Below are positions 20,353-31,959 of a stretch of DNA of 64,000 nucleotides, in pieces. How positions within the stretch are numbered: the first letter of the stretch is position 1; each line of letters opens with the position of its first letter. The stretch lies in the NCBI GenBank assembly GCA_035578175.1, contig JAQMRL010000008.1:8346883-8410882 (forward strand), written 5' to 3'. A model generated the notes under the pieces. That model saw only the letters and a program-made list of their open reading frames with translations. It had not been told where the DNA came from and searched no databases. The translations under genes and the position numbers were made by a program. This DNA is from Catonia carolina. Lineage: Eukaryota; Arthropoda; Insecta; Hemiptera; Achilidae.

Positions 20353-21504
20353 TATTCTGATGAACTTGAGTCCCCTAGCCGTGGGAGTGAGAGAATGCAA
20401 AATAACGACTGTAGTATATTTTCAGATTTGGATTATAACGGTAAAGACCTTTGAGCGCATGCGTAGTTATGCTACTATACGCGCGCCAGCTCATGATCTC
20501 TGTCGCCTGGGGAAGTGGGGCGGGTGGCGTAATAGAATGTGAGTAATATATTTGTCTTATCGTGCAGTACAAAAACATTTAGTCATCATGTAAATATTAT
20601 TAGGCCTATTATGTCTATGTATTTATTTATTATAGGCCTACATGTTATTGCTTTTCACAACGGATACATGTGTCACAATATACAGTTGTACATTTGTGCT
20701 AATGCGTCTCGGATGTGTTAATCATTATTCATGATTTTTGATCACTAAAGTGATTTTTATTTTAAAATTTAAAGCGTGTTAACGTGCCAAAAGTTATTAG
20801 TTTTGTGTGTTTTGTGTTAGGTAAATTTCAACGTGTATTTTTCATATCTTTTGTTTTATTTTAATATGTCTTCCCGGAAAAATAAAGCGGTAATTCATTC
20901 GGAAGTGCGACAAATTATTGCATCAGTTATAAAAAACTGTGATGAAGAATCGCGTAAAGGACTCGGAATTGGCTGAACCATTCGATTTTTTTTTACCTCA
21001 GTAAAACAATCATAATCCAAATGTATTATGATTAGGTACTGATTAGGACTGAGGTAAAAAAAATCATAATAATAATTTGCTACTAATTATTTAGGCCTAT
21101 AAATTAATGTTATGAAATATATATTTTTTAATTTCCTTATTTTCTATGCTACGTACATATTTTAATTCCTGAGGACTGGCTGACTCAAACTGTAAATAAT
21201 TACTAAATATTAATAAATACAATGAAAGAAAAGTAAAAGAGTTACTATATTATAGAATAAATTGAAATAATAAAACAAAAGGTTACTTTATAATGACAAG
21301 AACATTATGATAAATGTTTTTTTTATGAATAGTATAATCTTTCATTGCATGCCGTAACAGAAATTCCTCACACGGATCACGAGCTGACGCGGCTGCTATA
21401 TATATCTCCCTCTCACTCGCTCGGCTATGGGACATTAGTTCGTCTGATACCTATACACACATTACGAAAAATATAGGCCTAGGGGAAATGGCATTGATTT
21501 TCAT
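20353..21504. other. Mixed spacer with possible transposon debris
   Basis: It holds GC-richer patches (20380-20560 and 21350-21450) separated by AT-rich DNA and one short coding-like frame (20866). No complete gene is seen. Confidence 0.35.
20866..20976 (+). pseudogene. Short N-terminal frame, possibly transposase start
   Basis: ATG followed by 36 codons, MSSRKNKAVIHSEVRQIIA then SVIKNCDEESRKGLGIG, ending in TGA. The pattern (basic start, HSE-x-R-x-IIA) resembles the N-termini of some insect Tc1/mariner-type transposases. Downstream sequence does not continue it, so it is at best a broken first exon. Low certainty. Confidence 0.3.
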
Positions 21505-23012
21505 TAGTTTGTTAATATTTTCTTCCCACGAATAAATGAAGACTTTTTATAATCAGGAATCATTAGAAAATGTTTAGACCTTTTAAAAAATATCAATTTT
21601 CGTACATTTTAAGCTGTATTTTAGCTTAAAAACGGGAATACACAAATTTGTAATCGTTTTCCATTTAAGTTTATAAATTTTATCTACTTTTCGCATTGTT
21701 ATGTTTGGAGTAATGGGAACATTCTGGTCTGGTGATTTATAGATAAATGGGTCGAATCCATCAGCGGTCAAGTTTTTTTATTGTTAAAAAATATTGGAAA
21801 TATTTTAAAAAAGTATTTATTTATTTTTTAATTTTGACAATTTGTTTTATCATCAAAAATTATTTACTTAAAAAATTTGTTTTTTCTAGAAGCAAATTCA
21901 CTGTTAAATAGGCCTACCTAAATATTTCCTTCAGCAAAATTTAATTTTCAGCGACAGCTAGCTGATTGTTGATGATAAAACAAATTGTTAAAATTTTTTT
22001 TTTTTTTTTTAGCTTTTATTTGTTCCGGGAACTGTACATTATTGACAACTACCCAATATGATGGCTTCTTTGCTGTATTATTTGATGTAGATTAGGCATG
22101 AGTTTGAACAGGGACCCCCAGTAGAGTTTGTTCACGGATGGCTGTCAGCTGGTCACCATACAAAGTTGCTTGGCCAACCGGTGTTACTTAACAAATAATA
22201 GCGACTTACTACCAGCTGACTGACTGGGCTGGCTCGAAGGCCTGTCGAAATTAAAAAATAAATAATTTTTACCGTGATGGATTTGACCCACCTATCTTAA
22301 ATGATCGGACGAAAACGTTACCATTATTCCAAACATAACAATGCGAAAAGTGGATAAAATTTTTTTTTTTTGTCATCAGTCTCTCGACTGGTTTGATGCA
22401 GTTCTCCAACCTGTTCTATCTTGCGCAAGTCGTTTCATATCTACATACCTGTAACACCCTACATCTTTTGTAATTTGCTTTATATATTCTAATCTTTGCC
22501 TCCCTCTACAATTTACTCCCTCAATGTTACCCTCCATTATTGATAGCCCAATACCTGGATGTCTTAGGATATGCCCCACTAGCCTATCCCTTCTTTTGGT
22601 AAGATGCTTCCATATACTTCTTTTTTCATCCACTCGCCTAAGAACCTCTAAATTACTTATTTTGTCCACCCACCTAATCTTTAACATTTTCCTATAACAC
22701 CACATTTCAAAAGCTTCTATCCTCTTCCGTTCTACAGCCCCTATCACCCACGTTTCACTTCTGTATAATGCTACACTCCAAACATAATGTTTTAATACAT
22801 AATGTTTTGGATAAAATTTACAATACTTAATAGGAAAACGGTTACAAGTTTCTATATTTAAGCTAAAATACAGTTTAAATTTCAAATTATCAATACAGCT
22901 TAAAATTTATCGAATTGTTTTTTTTAAAGGTCTAAACATTTTCTAATGATTCCGGACTACAACATGTCTTCATTTATTTGTGAGAAGAAAATATTAACAA
23001 ACTGTCAATCAA
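21505..23012. mobile_element. Large inverted-repeat element interrupted by LINE-A
   Basis: The left arm (from TAGTTTGTTAATATTTTCTTC through AATCATTAGAAAATGTTTAG and TTATGTTTGGAGTAATGG) pairs with the right arm in 22262-23012. The arms are diverged. The loop region (22000-22260) resembles 31050-31290. A second small inverted repeat (GACAATTTGTTTTATCATC against GATGATAAAACAAATTGT) lies at 21836 and 21969. No transposase. An old foldback-type transposon is the likeliest reading. Confidence 0.65.
22363..22808 (-). mobile_element. LINE-A, 5'-truncated copy with 11-bp target duplication
   Basis: Same family as 1757-2266. The frame within 22376-22800 gives YRSETWVIGAVERKR, WCYRKMLKIRWVDKISNLE and LVGHILRHPGIGLS, then IEGVNCRGRQRLEYIKQ and CYRYVDMKRLAQDRTGW, a more complete RT C-terminal tail than the other copies. 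Poly-T (minus-strand poly-A) is at 22361-22371. GGATAAAATTT is duplicated at 22352 and 22809. It interrupts the right arm of the inverted-repeat element. Confidence 0.9.
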
Positions 23013-23175
23013 TCCTATTTCAATATATGGTTCAAATTCCGTAGGCACCTGGTTAATTCTTAATGTTCACTGAGAGACTGAACCCACCGAAACTGTATCA
23101 TAGCCCACCGTACTCACTAATGACCCAGTTGATGCAACTTTAAATAAATTTAAAAATTCTTTTTTTCATAAATTA

Positions 23176-24126
23176 TTTTTACTTTCTCTTGCCTATATGA
23201 ATATATAGGAAGGAAAGTATTGTTTTCATGTCGATTTTTCGAAATCGAGTTTTCACCGGATCTATACGTTTTCAGACCCCCTGAACCCAAAAAACATGTT
23301 TTTAGCGATTGGTCTGTGTGTGTGTGTGTCTGTGTCTGTGTGTGAACAGAATATCTCAAGAACGGAACATCGTACGAACTTGAAACTGGAAACTTAAGTT
23401 ACATACCACTACCGGACCCGACACTAACATTTTCATCAAAATCGGTCAACCGGAAGTAGTAGTTTATTCGTATAATTTTTCACTTTTTTGCGATTTTCTC
23501 AAAAACTGGTCCTACGATTTTTTTTAAAATCGCCTCATTTACTCAATTTTTTATTCTCTACAAGATAGGGTAGGCGCCATGTTTGCTGAAATTCTGCGTG
23601 AGGCTGTTTTCACGTAAAAACATTTTCTTTTTAAGATTGCGGCTTTAATATGCATTTTAGCGCAAAACGTTATATAATAAAAGTTGTAGAGAATGTAAAA
23701 TTCTACAACTTTTATTTCAAACATTTTTTTGTATAACGCTTAGTTTAGCGGTAATTTGCGATTTTCTGTTTTTTTTCTCACGAAAACGTGAGAAAAATCG
23801 ATTTTTTTAACATTTCGGTCTTAGTAGTATGCATTTTACGACAAAAGTGTATATAATTAAATTTATAGAAAATTAAAAGATCTACAACTTTTGTTTAGAG
23901 CATTTTTCTCTACAGAGCCTAGTTTAGCGTGAAAGCGTGATTTTCCGTATTTTTAAGCCAAACTGAGTTCGATTGTCATTTTGCGTCATTCACTCATGAT
24001 TAAAATAAGGTTATGTTTTTGAGGTTAGGTTTTGTTTATTTCTAATATTTTATTAATAATGTTAGGTTTATTATTAATTATTTGCATTGGCAAGAGAAAG
24101 TTGTGTGAGTGATTCACACCAGATTT
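23176..24126 (+). mobile_element. HINE-like repeat, full-length copy
   Basis: Complete from TTTTTACTTTCTCTTGCC to GGCAAGAGAAAG plus hairpin GTGTGA..TCACAC and CCAGATTTT. The GT tract here is partly (TGTGTC)n. The inner palindrome TAAAAGTTGTAGAGAATGTA is paired with TACATTCTACAACTTTTA-like sequence at 23678-23718. Confidence 0.8.
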
Positions 24127-24354
24127 TATAATTAATATATGTCAGTATTGAAAATATTAATGAATTTGTATCAGTATTTGTATTAAGTATTTTATTGTAC
24201 CAGAAAATATATACATTTTATAAGTTAATTATGTTTTTATTATTTTATAAAAAATCCTGATGTACCTTCTTATTCTTATTCTTCTTGTAACCTATCCTAT
24301 GAGATATTCCCATAAAGTTAAATGAATAAACTATTCACTAACTGAAGTTTCGAC

Positions 24355-24510
24355 CGGCCCGTTGGCATAATGGTTAGCGCAACTGGCTTCTACGCCGGGG
24401 TCCCGGGTTCGATTCCCGGTCAGGTCTGGCATTTTTTCATCACTCATTTTCATTATCATCATTATCCACCATCTGCATTAGCAGATATTGCAAAACAGTC
24501 GGCGTAAAAA
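24355..24510 (+). mobile_element. SINE-2 variant with well-preserved tRNA-like head
   Basis: The head reads GTTGGCATAATGGTTAGCGC (A box/D arm), an anticodon-like arm, and CCGGGTTCGATTCCCGG, which is a perfect 5-bp T arm. The acceptor stem has mismatches, and a SINE body (CATCTGCATTAGCAG, ACAGTCGGCGT) follows directly. It is therefore a SINE and not a tRNA gene, though the head could still recruit RNA polymerase III. Confidence 0.75.
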
Positions 24511-24529
24511 AAATAACCAGTTTTTTTTG

Positions 24530-24723
24530 TTTTTTTTAATTCATTTATTTAACGTCGCATCAACTACTAAGGTCATTAGCGACGACTTTGGGGTATAACT
24601 ATATATAATGGAGGATGAAATGATTTTTTGTAACGTATGAAAATATGCCATGCCTTAGTGGGATTCGAACCCAGGACCGCATGATGAGAGGCGAGTACGT
24701 TACCAACTGTGCCAATGCGGCCG
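24530..24723 (-). mobile_element. SINE-2 copy
   Basis: Minus-strand copy with B box GGTTCGAATCCC (complement at 24660-24672) and A-box-like GGCACAGTTGGTAAC. The tail has AACGTCGCATCAACTAC and a poly-T end at 24530. It lies back to back with the 24355 copy. Confidence 0.8.
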
Positions 24724-24867
24724 GTAATAACCAGTTTTATAGACTCAGTTTTTATAGTTACTATAGTTTTATAGACTAATATACTATATTTAGTATATTA
24801 TAGAGAATATACTATAGTTTTTATAGACGCAGTTTTATAGACTCCGAAAAATTGAGTTGCCGAATAG

Positions 24868-25809
24868 AAAAAAAAAATCTGGTGTGAAACACTCACACAA
24901 CTTTCTCTTGCCAATGCAAATTATTAATAATAAACCTAACATTATTAATAAAATATTAGAAATAAACAAAAACTAACCTCAAAAACATAACCTTATTTTA
25001 ATCATGAGTGAATGACGCAAAATGAAAATCGAACTCAATTTTGCTTACAAAAAACGGAAAATCACACTTTCACGCTAAACTAGGCTCTGTAGAGAAAAAT
25101 TCTCCAAATAAAAGTTGTAGATCTTTTTATTTCCTATAAAATTTATTATATACAGTTTTGTCGTAAAATGCATTCTAAGGCCGAAATCTTTAAAAAATCG
25201 ATTTTTCACACGTTTTCGTGAGAAAAAAAATCAGAAAATCACTAATTACTGCTAAACTAAGCGTTATACAAAAAAACGTTTGAAATAAAAGTTGTAGAAT
25301 TTTAAATTCTCTACAACTTTTATTATATAAACTTTTGCGCTAAAATGCATATTAAAGACGTAATTTTAAAAAGAAAATATTTTTACAAGAAAACAGCCTT
25401 ACCGAGAATTTCAGCAAACATGGCGCCTACCCTATCTTGTATAGAATAAAAAATTGAGTAAACCAGGCGATTTTAAAAAAAATCGTAGGACCAGTTTTTG
25501 AGAAAATCGCAAAAAAGTGAAAAATTATACGAATAAACTACTACTTCCGGTTGACCGATTTTGATGAAAATGTTCGTGGCGGGTCCGGTAGTGGTATGTA
25601 ACTTAAGTTTTAAGTTTCAAGTTCGTACAATGTTCTGTTCTTGAGATATTCTGTTCACACACACACACAGAGCAATCGCTAAAAACATGCTTTTTGGGTT
25701 CAGGGGGTCTGAAAACGTATAGGTCCGGTGAAAACTCGATTTCGAAAAATCGACATGAATACAATACTTTCCTTCCTATATATTCATATAGGCAAGAGAA
25801 AGTAAAAAA
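24868..25809 (-). mobile_element. HINE-like repeat, full-length copy
   Basis: Inverse copy: AAAATCTGGTGTGAAACACT at left to GGCAAGAGAAAGTAAAAAA at right, with a short CA tract near 25656. About 740 bp separates it from the plus-strand copy ending at 24126. The two form a widely spaced inverted pair of about 0.95 kb per arm. Confidence 0.8.
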
Positions 25810-26566
25810 CTGGTTTCCCATGTTCAAGGGTAAATATTTCGCCGTGCGCCGAGCAGGAGTTCCACATCTGTAACAATACTGGAAAAGGTGATTAAAAATG
25901 AACAACCCGATTACAAAAACTATAACTTTATTAATAATAATAGATGTTTTTTCCTTTTATGAGTAATATACATAATTTTAGATATAATAATATTAATAAT
26001 AATAATATAATATAATATCACCCTTCAGTAGAACAAAATTAAAATATGAATTAGGTAATTATTTACAATAATATAATTTAAGTACATCTCCAAGAACCGG
26101 AACTTTATAACAATATATTCATTCATTTATTTACGTAATATTATACAAAATTAAACTCATTTACAATAATAGTAATAATAATATTGTATTTTTTAACATT
26201 TTTAAATACAGTAATTTATTTACATAGATTCCCGTTTATTTTTTTGCAATCAATTAGAACACTATTATAGTTTTAGAACACAATGATCAATTTATAAATA
26301 GAACTTTTATGAATCAAATTACTACATAACATGGTCTCATAAGATTTTTTAGCATCACCTGTAATCCTAAGAAAATTTACTGTAAAGGTTATTTACAGGT
26401 GTACGTGTTAGGAACCAGAGAGGTTTTTAATGTAATGTCGTCAGTAAACTCCTCATAACCTGAAATTTTAAGATTTTGAATGATTTGGATTATAAATAAT
26501 AATTTTTTTTAAATAGTTAAGAATTTTTTACAAGCAGTTATTTTTATTTTTTTTATTCCTAATTTG
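25810..26566. repeat. AT-rich spacer; first copy of a local duplication
   Basis: Very AT-rich. Positions 26233-26540 (from GTTTATTTTTTTGCAATCAA) are about 85-90 percent matched by 27376-27640 in the same orientation, including TACTACATAACATGGTCTCA and TAGCATCACCTGTAATCCTA. No gene recognised. Confidence 0.55.
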
Positions 26567-26862
26567 TGTACGTTGCAATCTATTCAATTTAAAACAATAA
26601 GCAACCCCATGACCCAATGAGATGAGGATGATGTGTATGACGTGTAAATGAGGTGTAATCTAGTACAGACCCAGGCCGGCCATTCCTAAGAGAGTATGGT
26701 TAATTGAACCCCAACCATCAAAGTACACCGGTAACCACTGTATAGTATTCAAATCTGAATAAAAGTAACTACTTTTACTAAGATTTGAACCAGGAACCTT
26801 CGTCTCTGAAAATCAGCGATTAAACAGCTGATTTTGGCGACGACTCTAGACCAACCCGGTGG
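26567..26862 (-). mobile_element. SINE-3, most complete copy
   Basis: Minus strand. The tRNA-like head (GGGTTGGTCTAGAGTCGTC, then GGTTCAAATC) is at the right end, the body GGTTCAATTAACCATACTCT in the middle, and CATGGGGTTGCTTATTG near the tail at left. It defines the family order used to read the split copy at 19503-20352. Confidence 0.8.
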
Positions 26863-28118
26863 GTACAATTAGAACTGGCACAACTCTTGCTCTACGTGTA
26901 CACACAGTTCCACATTATGTATATCCATAATTTATTCTTTCAACAAGGTCTACAAATTTTAATGTACGCAAATGCCTACAACCTTATTTCAATGGACAAA
27001 CATACAAATAATTATTTCATTTTAAAATATGTATTTAATTTTTCCCAGTAAAAATTTAAATTATAAATTACAAGAACAAACTGCAAAAATTCACTAAACT
27101 ATACTTTACAGACGCACGCAACTAACTAAACAAATTGGTCTGAATATTTTTAATGAACAGAAAATCATACATGAAAACAGATTAGTGATATCATTATGTC
27201 TGACAGATTATTAATAACAACAGTGAAAACACAGCGTAGTGATCATGCGTGAGTCGCACATTACAGTAGCGATTGTATACTTTTGTGACTGTACCATCGT
27301 TGCATGGTGAGGGGCGAAGAGTGGAGTAGATAAAAACTGAAGCTGCTTGTGCCAATTCAAATTGTCCAACGTATACGTTTATTTTTTTGAAAACAATTAG
27401 AACACTATTATAGTTAGAACAAATAATCAATTTATACAAAGAACTTCTATAAATCAAATTACTACATAACATGGTCTCATAAGTTTTTTTAGCATCACCT
27501 GTAATCCTAAGAAAATTTACTGTTCAGGTTGTTAGGAACCAGAGAGGGTTTTTAATGTAATGTCAGTAAATTCCTTATTACCTGAAATTTTAAGATTTTG
27601 GATTATAATTTTTTTTTAAATATTTAAGAATTATTTACAAACAGTTTAACCTTTAAACTTTCAGTAAATGTGTTAAAAATATTGGATTATATCTTAAAGA
27701 AGACATCACTCGAAAGTGTTGTTTCTGTCTAATCGTTTGGTTATAAATAATAATGGTAATAAAATATTTTGTGAGGGAGGAAAGAAACATCCAAACTGCA
27801 CAAATGAAATTCTTAAAGTCTCTAAAGAGTTGTACACAACTAGACAGGATCAAAAATTAAGATATAAAGCAAGAATTGAGAACTTTTCCACTCAAAAAAA
27901 AAAAATAAAATTTTACCATTCCCAATGGGGTTAAAATTTAAATAGAATTTTAGAAAGCTGATTACCTGGTTTACCAAGATGATACAAATCAGTGGGAAGC
28001 AGAGATATTGACAATTTGGCAATATAAGCAGAGATATGTTTGCCGGAACAGGTAGAAATGCTTAACCCATCAAGAGAAGAAGAAAAATCTTTGTCCAATA
28101 TAAAAATATCATATTGCC
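26863..28118. repeat. Spacer with second copy of the local duplication
   Basis: AT-rich. 27376-27640 repeats 26233-26540. A short GC-richer stretch near 27230-27370 has no recognised coding content. Short frames at 27653-28020 have no supporting motif. Confidence 0.45.
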
Positions 28119-28315
28119 AGCCACAATGGCGCAGTTGGTAACGTGCTCGCCTATCATCATGCGGTCCTGAGTTCGAATCCCACTCAGGCACAGCATATTT
28201 TCATACGTTACAAAAAATCATTTCATTCTCCATTGTAATGTATTTGGTTACACCCCAACGTTGTCGCTAATGACCATTACAGTTAATGCGACGTTAAATA
28301 AATTGAAAAAAAAAG
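28119..28315 (+). mobile_element. SINE-2 copy
   Basis: Contains ATGGCGCAGTTGGTAACG (A box) and GAGTTCGAATCCC (B box). The 3' end is ATGCGACGTTAAATAAA followed by an A-rich run. Typical full-length member. Confidence 0.85.
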
Positions 28316-28879
28316 TCATATCAAACGGTATTTTTATTGTTTGCTTTATTGAAATTCCTGGAATGGAATTTTATTAAGAGTCAATGAAAAAAGTTAAATT
28401 ACTTACAGTTCAAAAACAAATCAATAATGTAACATAATTTATGAGCATAAGATGGGCTATGTCAACATCTAAGAAAACTTATTTATCTGTTTAAAGTAAA
28501 TCTTTGCGACTTAAGGGACTTTAAAGTCCCGTTAACATTATTTGATAAATATTGTATTAAAAAAATTTCATACAAGAAAGTTTTAAACTGATTTTTAACA
28601 AAATAAATTATTTGCAGAGTTTTTTTTATAATGTGTGGTCTAAAAAGGGTTAAAAGTCTTTGAAGAATTTTAGATTTAAAAACATTAAAAGTAGTTTACC
28701 AGCCAGTTGCTCAATGAGCTCTTTTCTACAGTATTATTGGTTTGGGAGGAGTACATGAGATTTGATCAAAAAGTAGCGGGAATTTTTAATTTCGCAGGTT
28801 CTGTAAATCCGATTTCCAAAATTTTGTTTTAACTTGCTGGCACACCTATTTCTAACATATGTTCGCATTTGCAGCCATT
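28316..28879. other. AT-rich spacer
   Basis: No recognised gene or repeat terminus. Confidence 0.35.
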
Positions 28880-29462
28880 TTGAATGTACAGTTTATTGTT
28901 AGTAGTTGAAAAGAGTACATGAGTTTGCATTCACTTGGCGATTTGTTACTTCCGAAAAAAATGGATGAAAGTGTTACCATTGAGTGAAAAATTATATCAA
29001 AAGTAGTATCACACTCAAAATGTTGACAGTGGCTTTTGGTGAATCTACTGTGAGTAAAACAAGAATTTACGAGTAGTACAAACAGTTCAAAAATGGCCGT
29101 GAAAACATTGAAAATAACGACTGTCCTGGATGCCCTAGCACATCAATAACTGACGACAGCATTGTAGAAATGAGAAAATTATTCTGAAAGATCGCAGAAT
29201 CACTATCAGAGAGGTTGCAGATGAGGTTAGTATATCATTTGGATCATGTCAAGCCATTTTTTTTGGATGTTTCGGTCATGAAACGCATGGCAGCAAAGTT
29301 CATTCCGAAATTACAGAATTTGGAACTGAAATTATGTACACAAAGAACGTCGAGTAGACATTGCCCAAGAATTGGTGAATGAAGTCAACATTGATCCACA
29401 ATTTCTGCAAACGGTCATAACAGGTAACGAAACATGGATAATGGGTATGATGTCGAAACCTT
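28880..29462 (+). pseudogene. mariner transposase remnant (N-terminal two thirds)
   Basis: Several stops and frameshifts interrupt it, but pieces in order match a mariner transposase. They are a short start (MDESVTIE), a DNA-binding segment, DRRITIREVADEVSISFGSC-like sequence at 29190-29250, CFGHETHGSKVHSEI-like mutated sequence, and RVDIAQELVNEVNIDPQFLQ then TGNETWIMGM near 29350-29450. The last is the first catalytic block with Asp changed to Asn. The C-terminal part is absent and it cannot be active. Confidence 0.75.
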
Positions 29463-29719
29463 GTTTCGACGTTGAATAAATAAAAATTTTTAAGAAAAAC
29501 TAAAATTCCTGTTATTTTTTTTATCAAACCTCATATGATGCTCATATAATATGATTTTTAAGACTGCAGAAAACAATATTGAAAATAATAATAAAATACC
29601 AATGCTTACTATCTGATAAGCTTTTTAGGAATTTTTAAGTACTGGATATAAAACAGCTTAATGAACGACAAGTTCTTATTCAGGCATTTAAAAACAAATA
29701 CATCTTCCCTTTGACAACT

Positions 29720-30070
29720 TATTGCTACAATACCTAAAAAGCACTTGGTTCCATTCCACAGAGCTTCCACCAAATTATACCAAAAACCAATCGAGTTATT
29801 TACTGCCTAAACTTTTAAATCTTCTGCCAACTGATATAATAAATCCGCTGAGAATCTTAAAGTTTAAAAAGGTTGTCAGTGTGTGGTTGTTTAAGCAAGA
29901 CCATGAGATGTTCCAGTTGGAAGAAGGGAGGTGGGAAGACCTCGAAGAAGATGGCAGTAGTCGAGATGTATGGGCTGGAGTGTCTTGTGTTTGTGTAGAC
30001 GTACAGGATAGTTTGTGAGTTTGGAACAGGCTTATGCCTAATCCTTGATAGTAAGAAGAAGAAGAAAAAG
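29720..30070 (+). mobile_element. LINE-E tail with tandem partial duplication
   Basis: The frame 29722-30018 includes LLPKLLNLLPTDIINPLRIL and FKKVVSVWLFKQD, the extreme carboxyl end of a CR1/jockey-like LINE. AAGAAGAAGAAG follows as a tail at 30051-30070. Sequence at 29814-29905 recurs at 30073-30165 (TTAAATCTTCTGCC.. and GTTGTCAGTGTGTGGTTG), so part of the tail is duplicated about 260 bp further on. Confidence 0.65.
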
Positions 30071-30169
30071 AAGTTTTAAATCTTCTGCCTACTAATATTA
30101 GAAATCCGCCGAGAATCGTAAATTTAAAAAGGTTGTCAGTGTGTGGTTGATTAAACATGACAGACACAA

Positions 30170-30667
30170 GATCCACTGGATATTGACCCCTAATCCTTAA
30201 TTGGTACACCTGTTAATTTCTTGAAAAATTTAAAAATTACTACTCACAATCCTTGAGGATGAACCAATGAGGGCCATACCCCTCCATGGTTATCATGCCA
30301 TTTCAACACAATATTATAATCACACAATTTTGTATAAGTTTTTACTAATAATTTACAAAACAAAATAATTTTATTCTCTTTAAAAATGATTATTACTATT
30401 ATTGTATTTTGAACTATAGTATAAATTTACAATTTTCCAACAATTTAAAAAAATTCTTACCTATTAATAATATAATACAATTATTATATTATTCAATTAA
30501 CACTTATTTATAATACAACAATAAATTTTATACATTATTATAATAACTTTTTACAGAAACCAAGCTGAGTTTGTACTTTTCTTATATAATTTAAAATTAA
30601 ACAAGTTTAAAATAATTTAAATATATTTGTATTGGTATGGACTAACAGTATTGTAATGTTTATTAAA
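30170..30667. other. AT-rich spacer
   Basis: Over 80 percent A+T with TA-rich runs; nothing recognised. Confidence 0.4.
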
Positions 30668-30992
30668 ACCAGTTTTTGAGAAAATCGCAAAAAAGTGAAA
30701 AATTACATGAATAAACTACTACTTCCGGTTGACCGATTTTAATGAAAATGTTCGTGTCGGGTCCGGTAGTGGTATGTAACTTAAGTTTCAAGTTTCAAGT
30801 TCGTACGATGTTCCGTTCTTGAGATACTTTGTATACACACACATACACACACAGACCAATTGCTAAAAACATGTTTTTTTGGGTTCAGGGGGTCTGAAAA
30901 CGTGTAGATCCGGTGAAAACTCGATTTCTTAAAATCGACATGAAAACAATGCATTCCTTCCTATATATTCATATAGGCAAGAGAAAGAAAAA
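30668..30992 (-). mobile_element. HINE-like repeat, truncated
   Basis: It keeps only the third of the element nearest the GT/CA tract, ending GGCAAGAGAAAG at 30975-30988. The inner side is broken at ACCAGTTTTTGAGAAAATCG. Confidence 0.8.
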
Positions 30993-31049
30993 ATGGGTTT
31001 CCATGGTGCCATACTAAGTTTCCAGGTGTGCTGTAACCGACTTGACAAC

Positions 31050-31290
31050 TTTTACAAAACTTTTTTTGCTTTTATTATCAGGAACCATATGTACATTATT
31101 TGAAAACCACCAATTTGATAGCTGTATTATTTGACATAAATTTGGCATGAGTTTGAACAGTGACCTCCAGCAGAGTTTGTTCATGGATGGCTGTCAGCTG
31201 GTCACCATACAAAGTCACTTATCTAACCGATGTTACTAAACAAATAATAGCGACTTTCTATTAGCTGACTGATTGGGCTGGCCCTAAGGT
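31050..31290. repeat. Repeat shared with 22000-22250
   Basis: It shares TCATGGATGGCTGTCAGCTG, GGTCACCATACAAAGT and AACAAATAATAGCGACTT with the loop of the 21505-23012 element, flanked by imperfect TTTTGCAAAACTTT repeats. Probably part of the same transposon family without its long arms. Confidence 0.55.
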
Positions 31291-31437
31291 TTTGCAAAAC
31301 TTTAATATTAAATTTAAAAAAAAAATGAAGTGTTGCCAATATACACACTATTACTGTAAATTACTTTACAGCAATAATATTCCATGAAACCAGCAGAAAT
31401 TTTGGGTTTAATATTTATCTCAAGTTCCATTCCTAGT

Positions 31438-31528
31438 CAGGTCTGGTATTTTATCATCACTCATTTTCATAAATCATCATCATCCTCCACTGTCTGCATT
31501 AGCAGAAATTACAAAACAGTCAGACGTA
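31438..31528 (+). repeat. SINE-2 fragment (body only)
   Basis: It begins at GTCAGGTCTGG and contains CTGTCTGCATTAGCAG and ACAGTCAGACGTAAAA; the tRNA-like head is missing. A similar tail piece recurs at 32205-32225. Confidence 0.65.
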
Positions 31529-31650
31529 AAAAAAAATTATCTACAAATTAAAAATTATCAACCTCCGATAGGAGATAAATAAAAGACAAGTGAATATAGA
31601 AAAAAAAAATTAAAAAAAAAAAATTTACAAAAAAAAAATTAAAAAAAAAA

Positions 31651-31950
31651 ATTTTAAGAAACGCTATTATTTAACAATTAATTAAAAGAAAAATGAACTA
31701 AAAAGAAAAAAATAAAAATATTTACAAAAAAAAACAATCACAGACATTACAGTTAAAATAAAAGCGTGGCGCATTAATATATATAATATCTATTGTAAAA
31801 TATTCGTTGTAATATTATATATATTAATGCGCCACGCTTTTATTTTAACTGTAATGTCTGTGATTGTTTTTTTTTGTAAATTTTTTTATTTTTTTCTTTT
31901 TAGTTCATTTTTCTTTTGATTAATTGTTAAATAATAGCGTTTCTTAAAAT
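31651..31950. repeat. 300-bp near-perfect palindrome
   Basis: The left arm 31651-31787 (ATTTTAAGAAACGCTATTAT..) and right arm 31814-31950 (..ATAATAGCGTTTCTTAAAAT) are complementary almost base for base, with a 26-base loop. The GC-richest part of each arm is AAAAGCGTGGCGCATTAA. Flanking A-rich and T-rich runs extend the imperfect symmetry. The near-identity of arms implies recent origin or gene conversion. No coding content. Confidence 0.85.
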
Positions 31951-31959
31951 TTCTTTTTT

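Noticed and set aside
24355..24430. Possible functional tRNA gene
   Set aside because: T arm and A box are good, but the acceptor stem is mismatched and a SINE body follows; copies recur as repeats.
29722..30018. Host gene candidate
   Set aside because: The LLPKLLNLLPTDI..FKKVVSVWL text is a LINE carboxyl tail and is followed by an AAGAAG tail.
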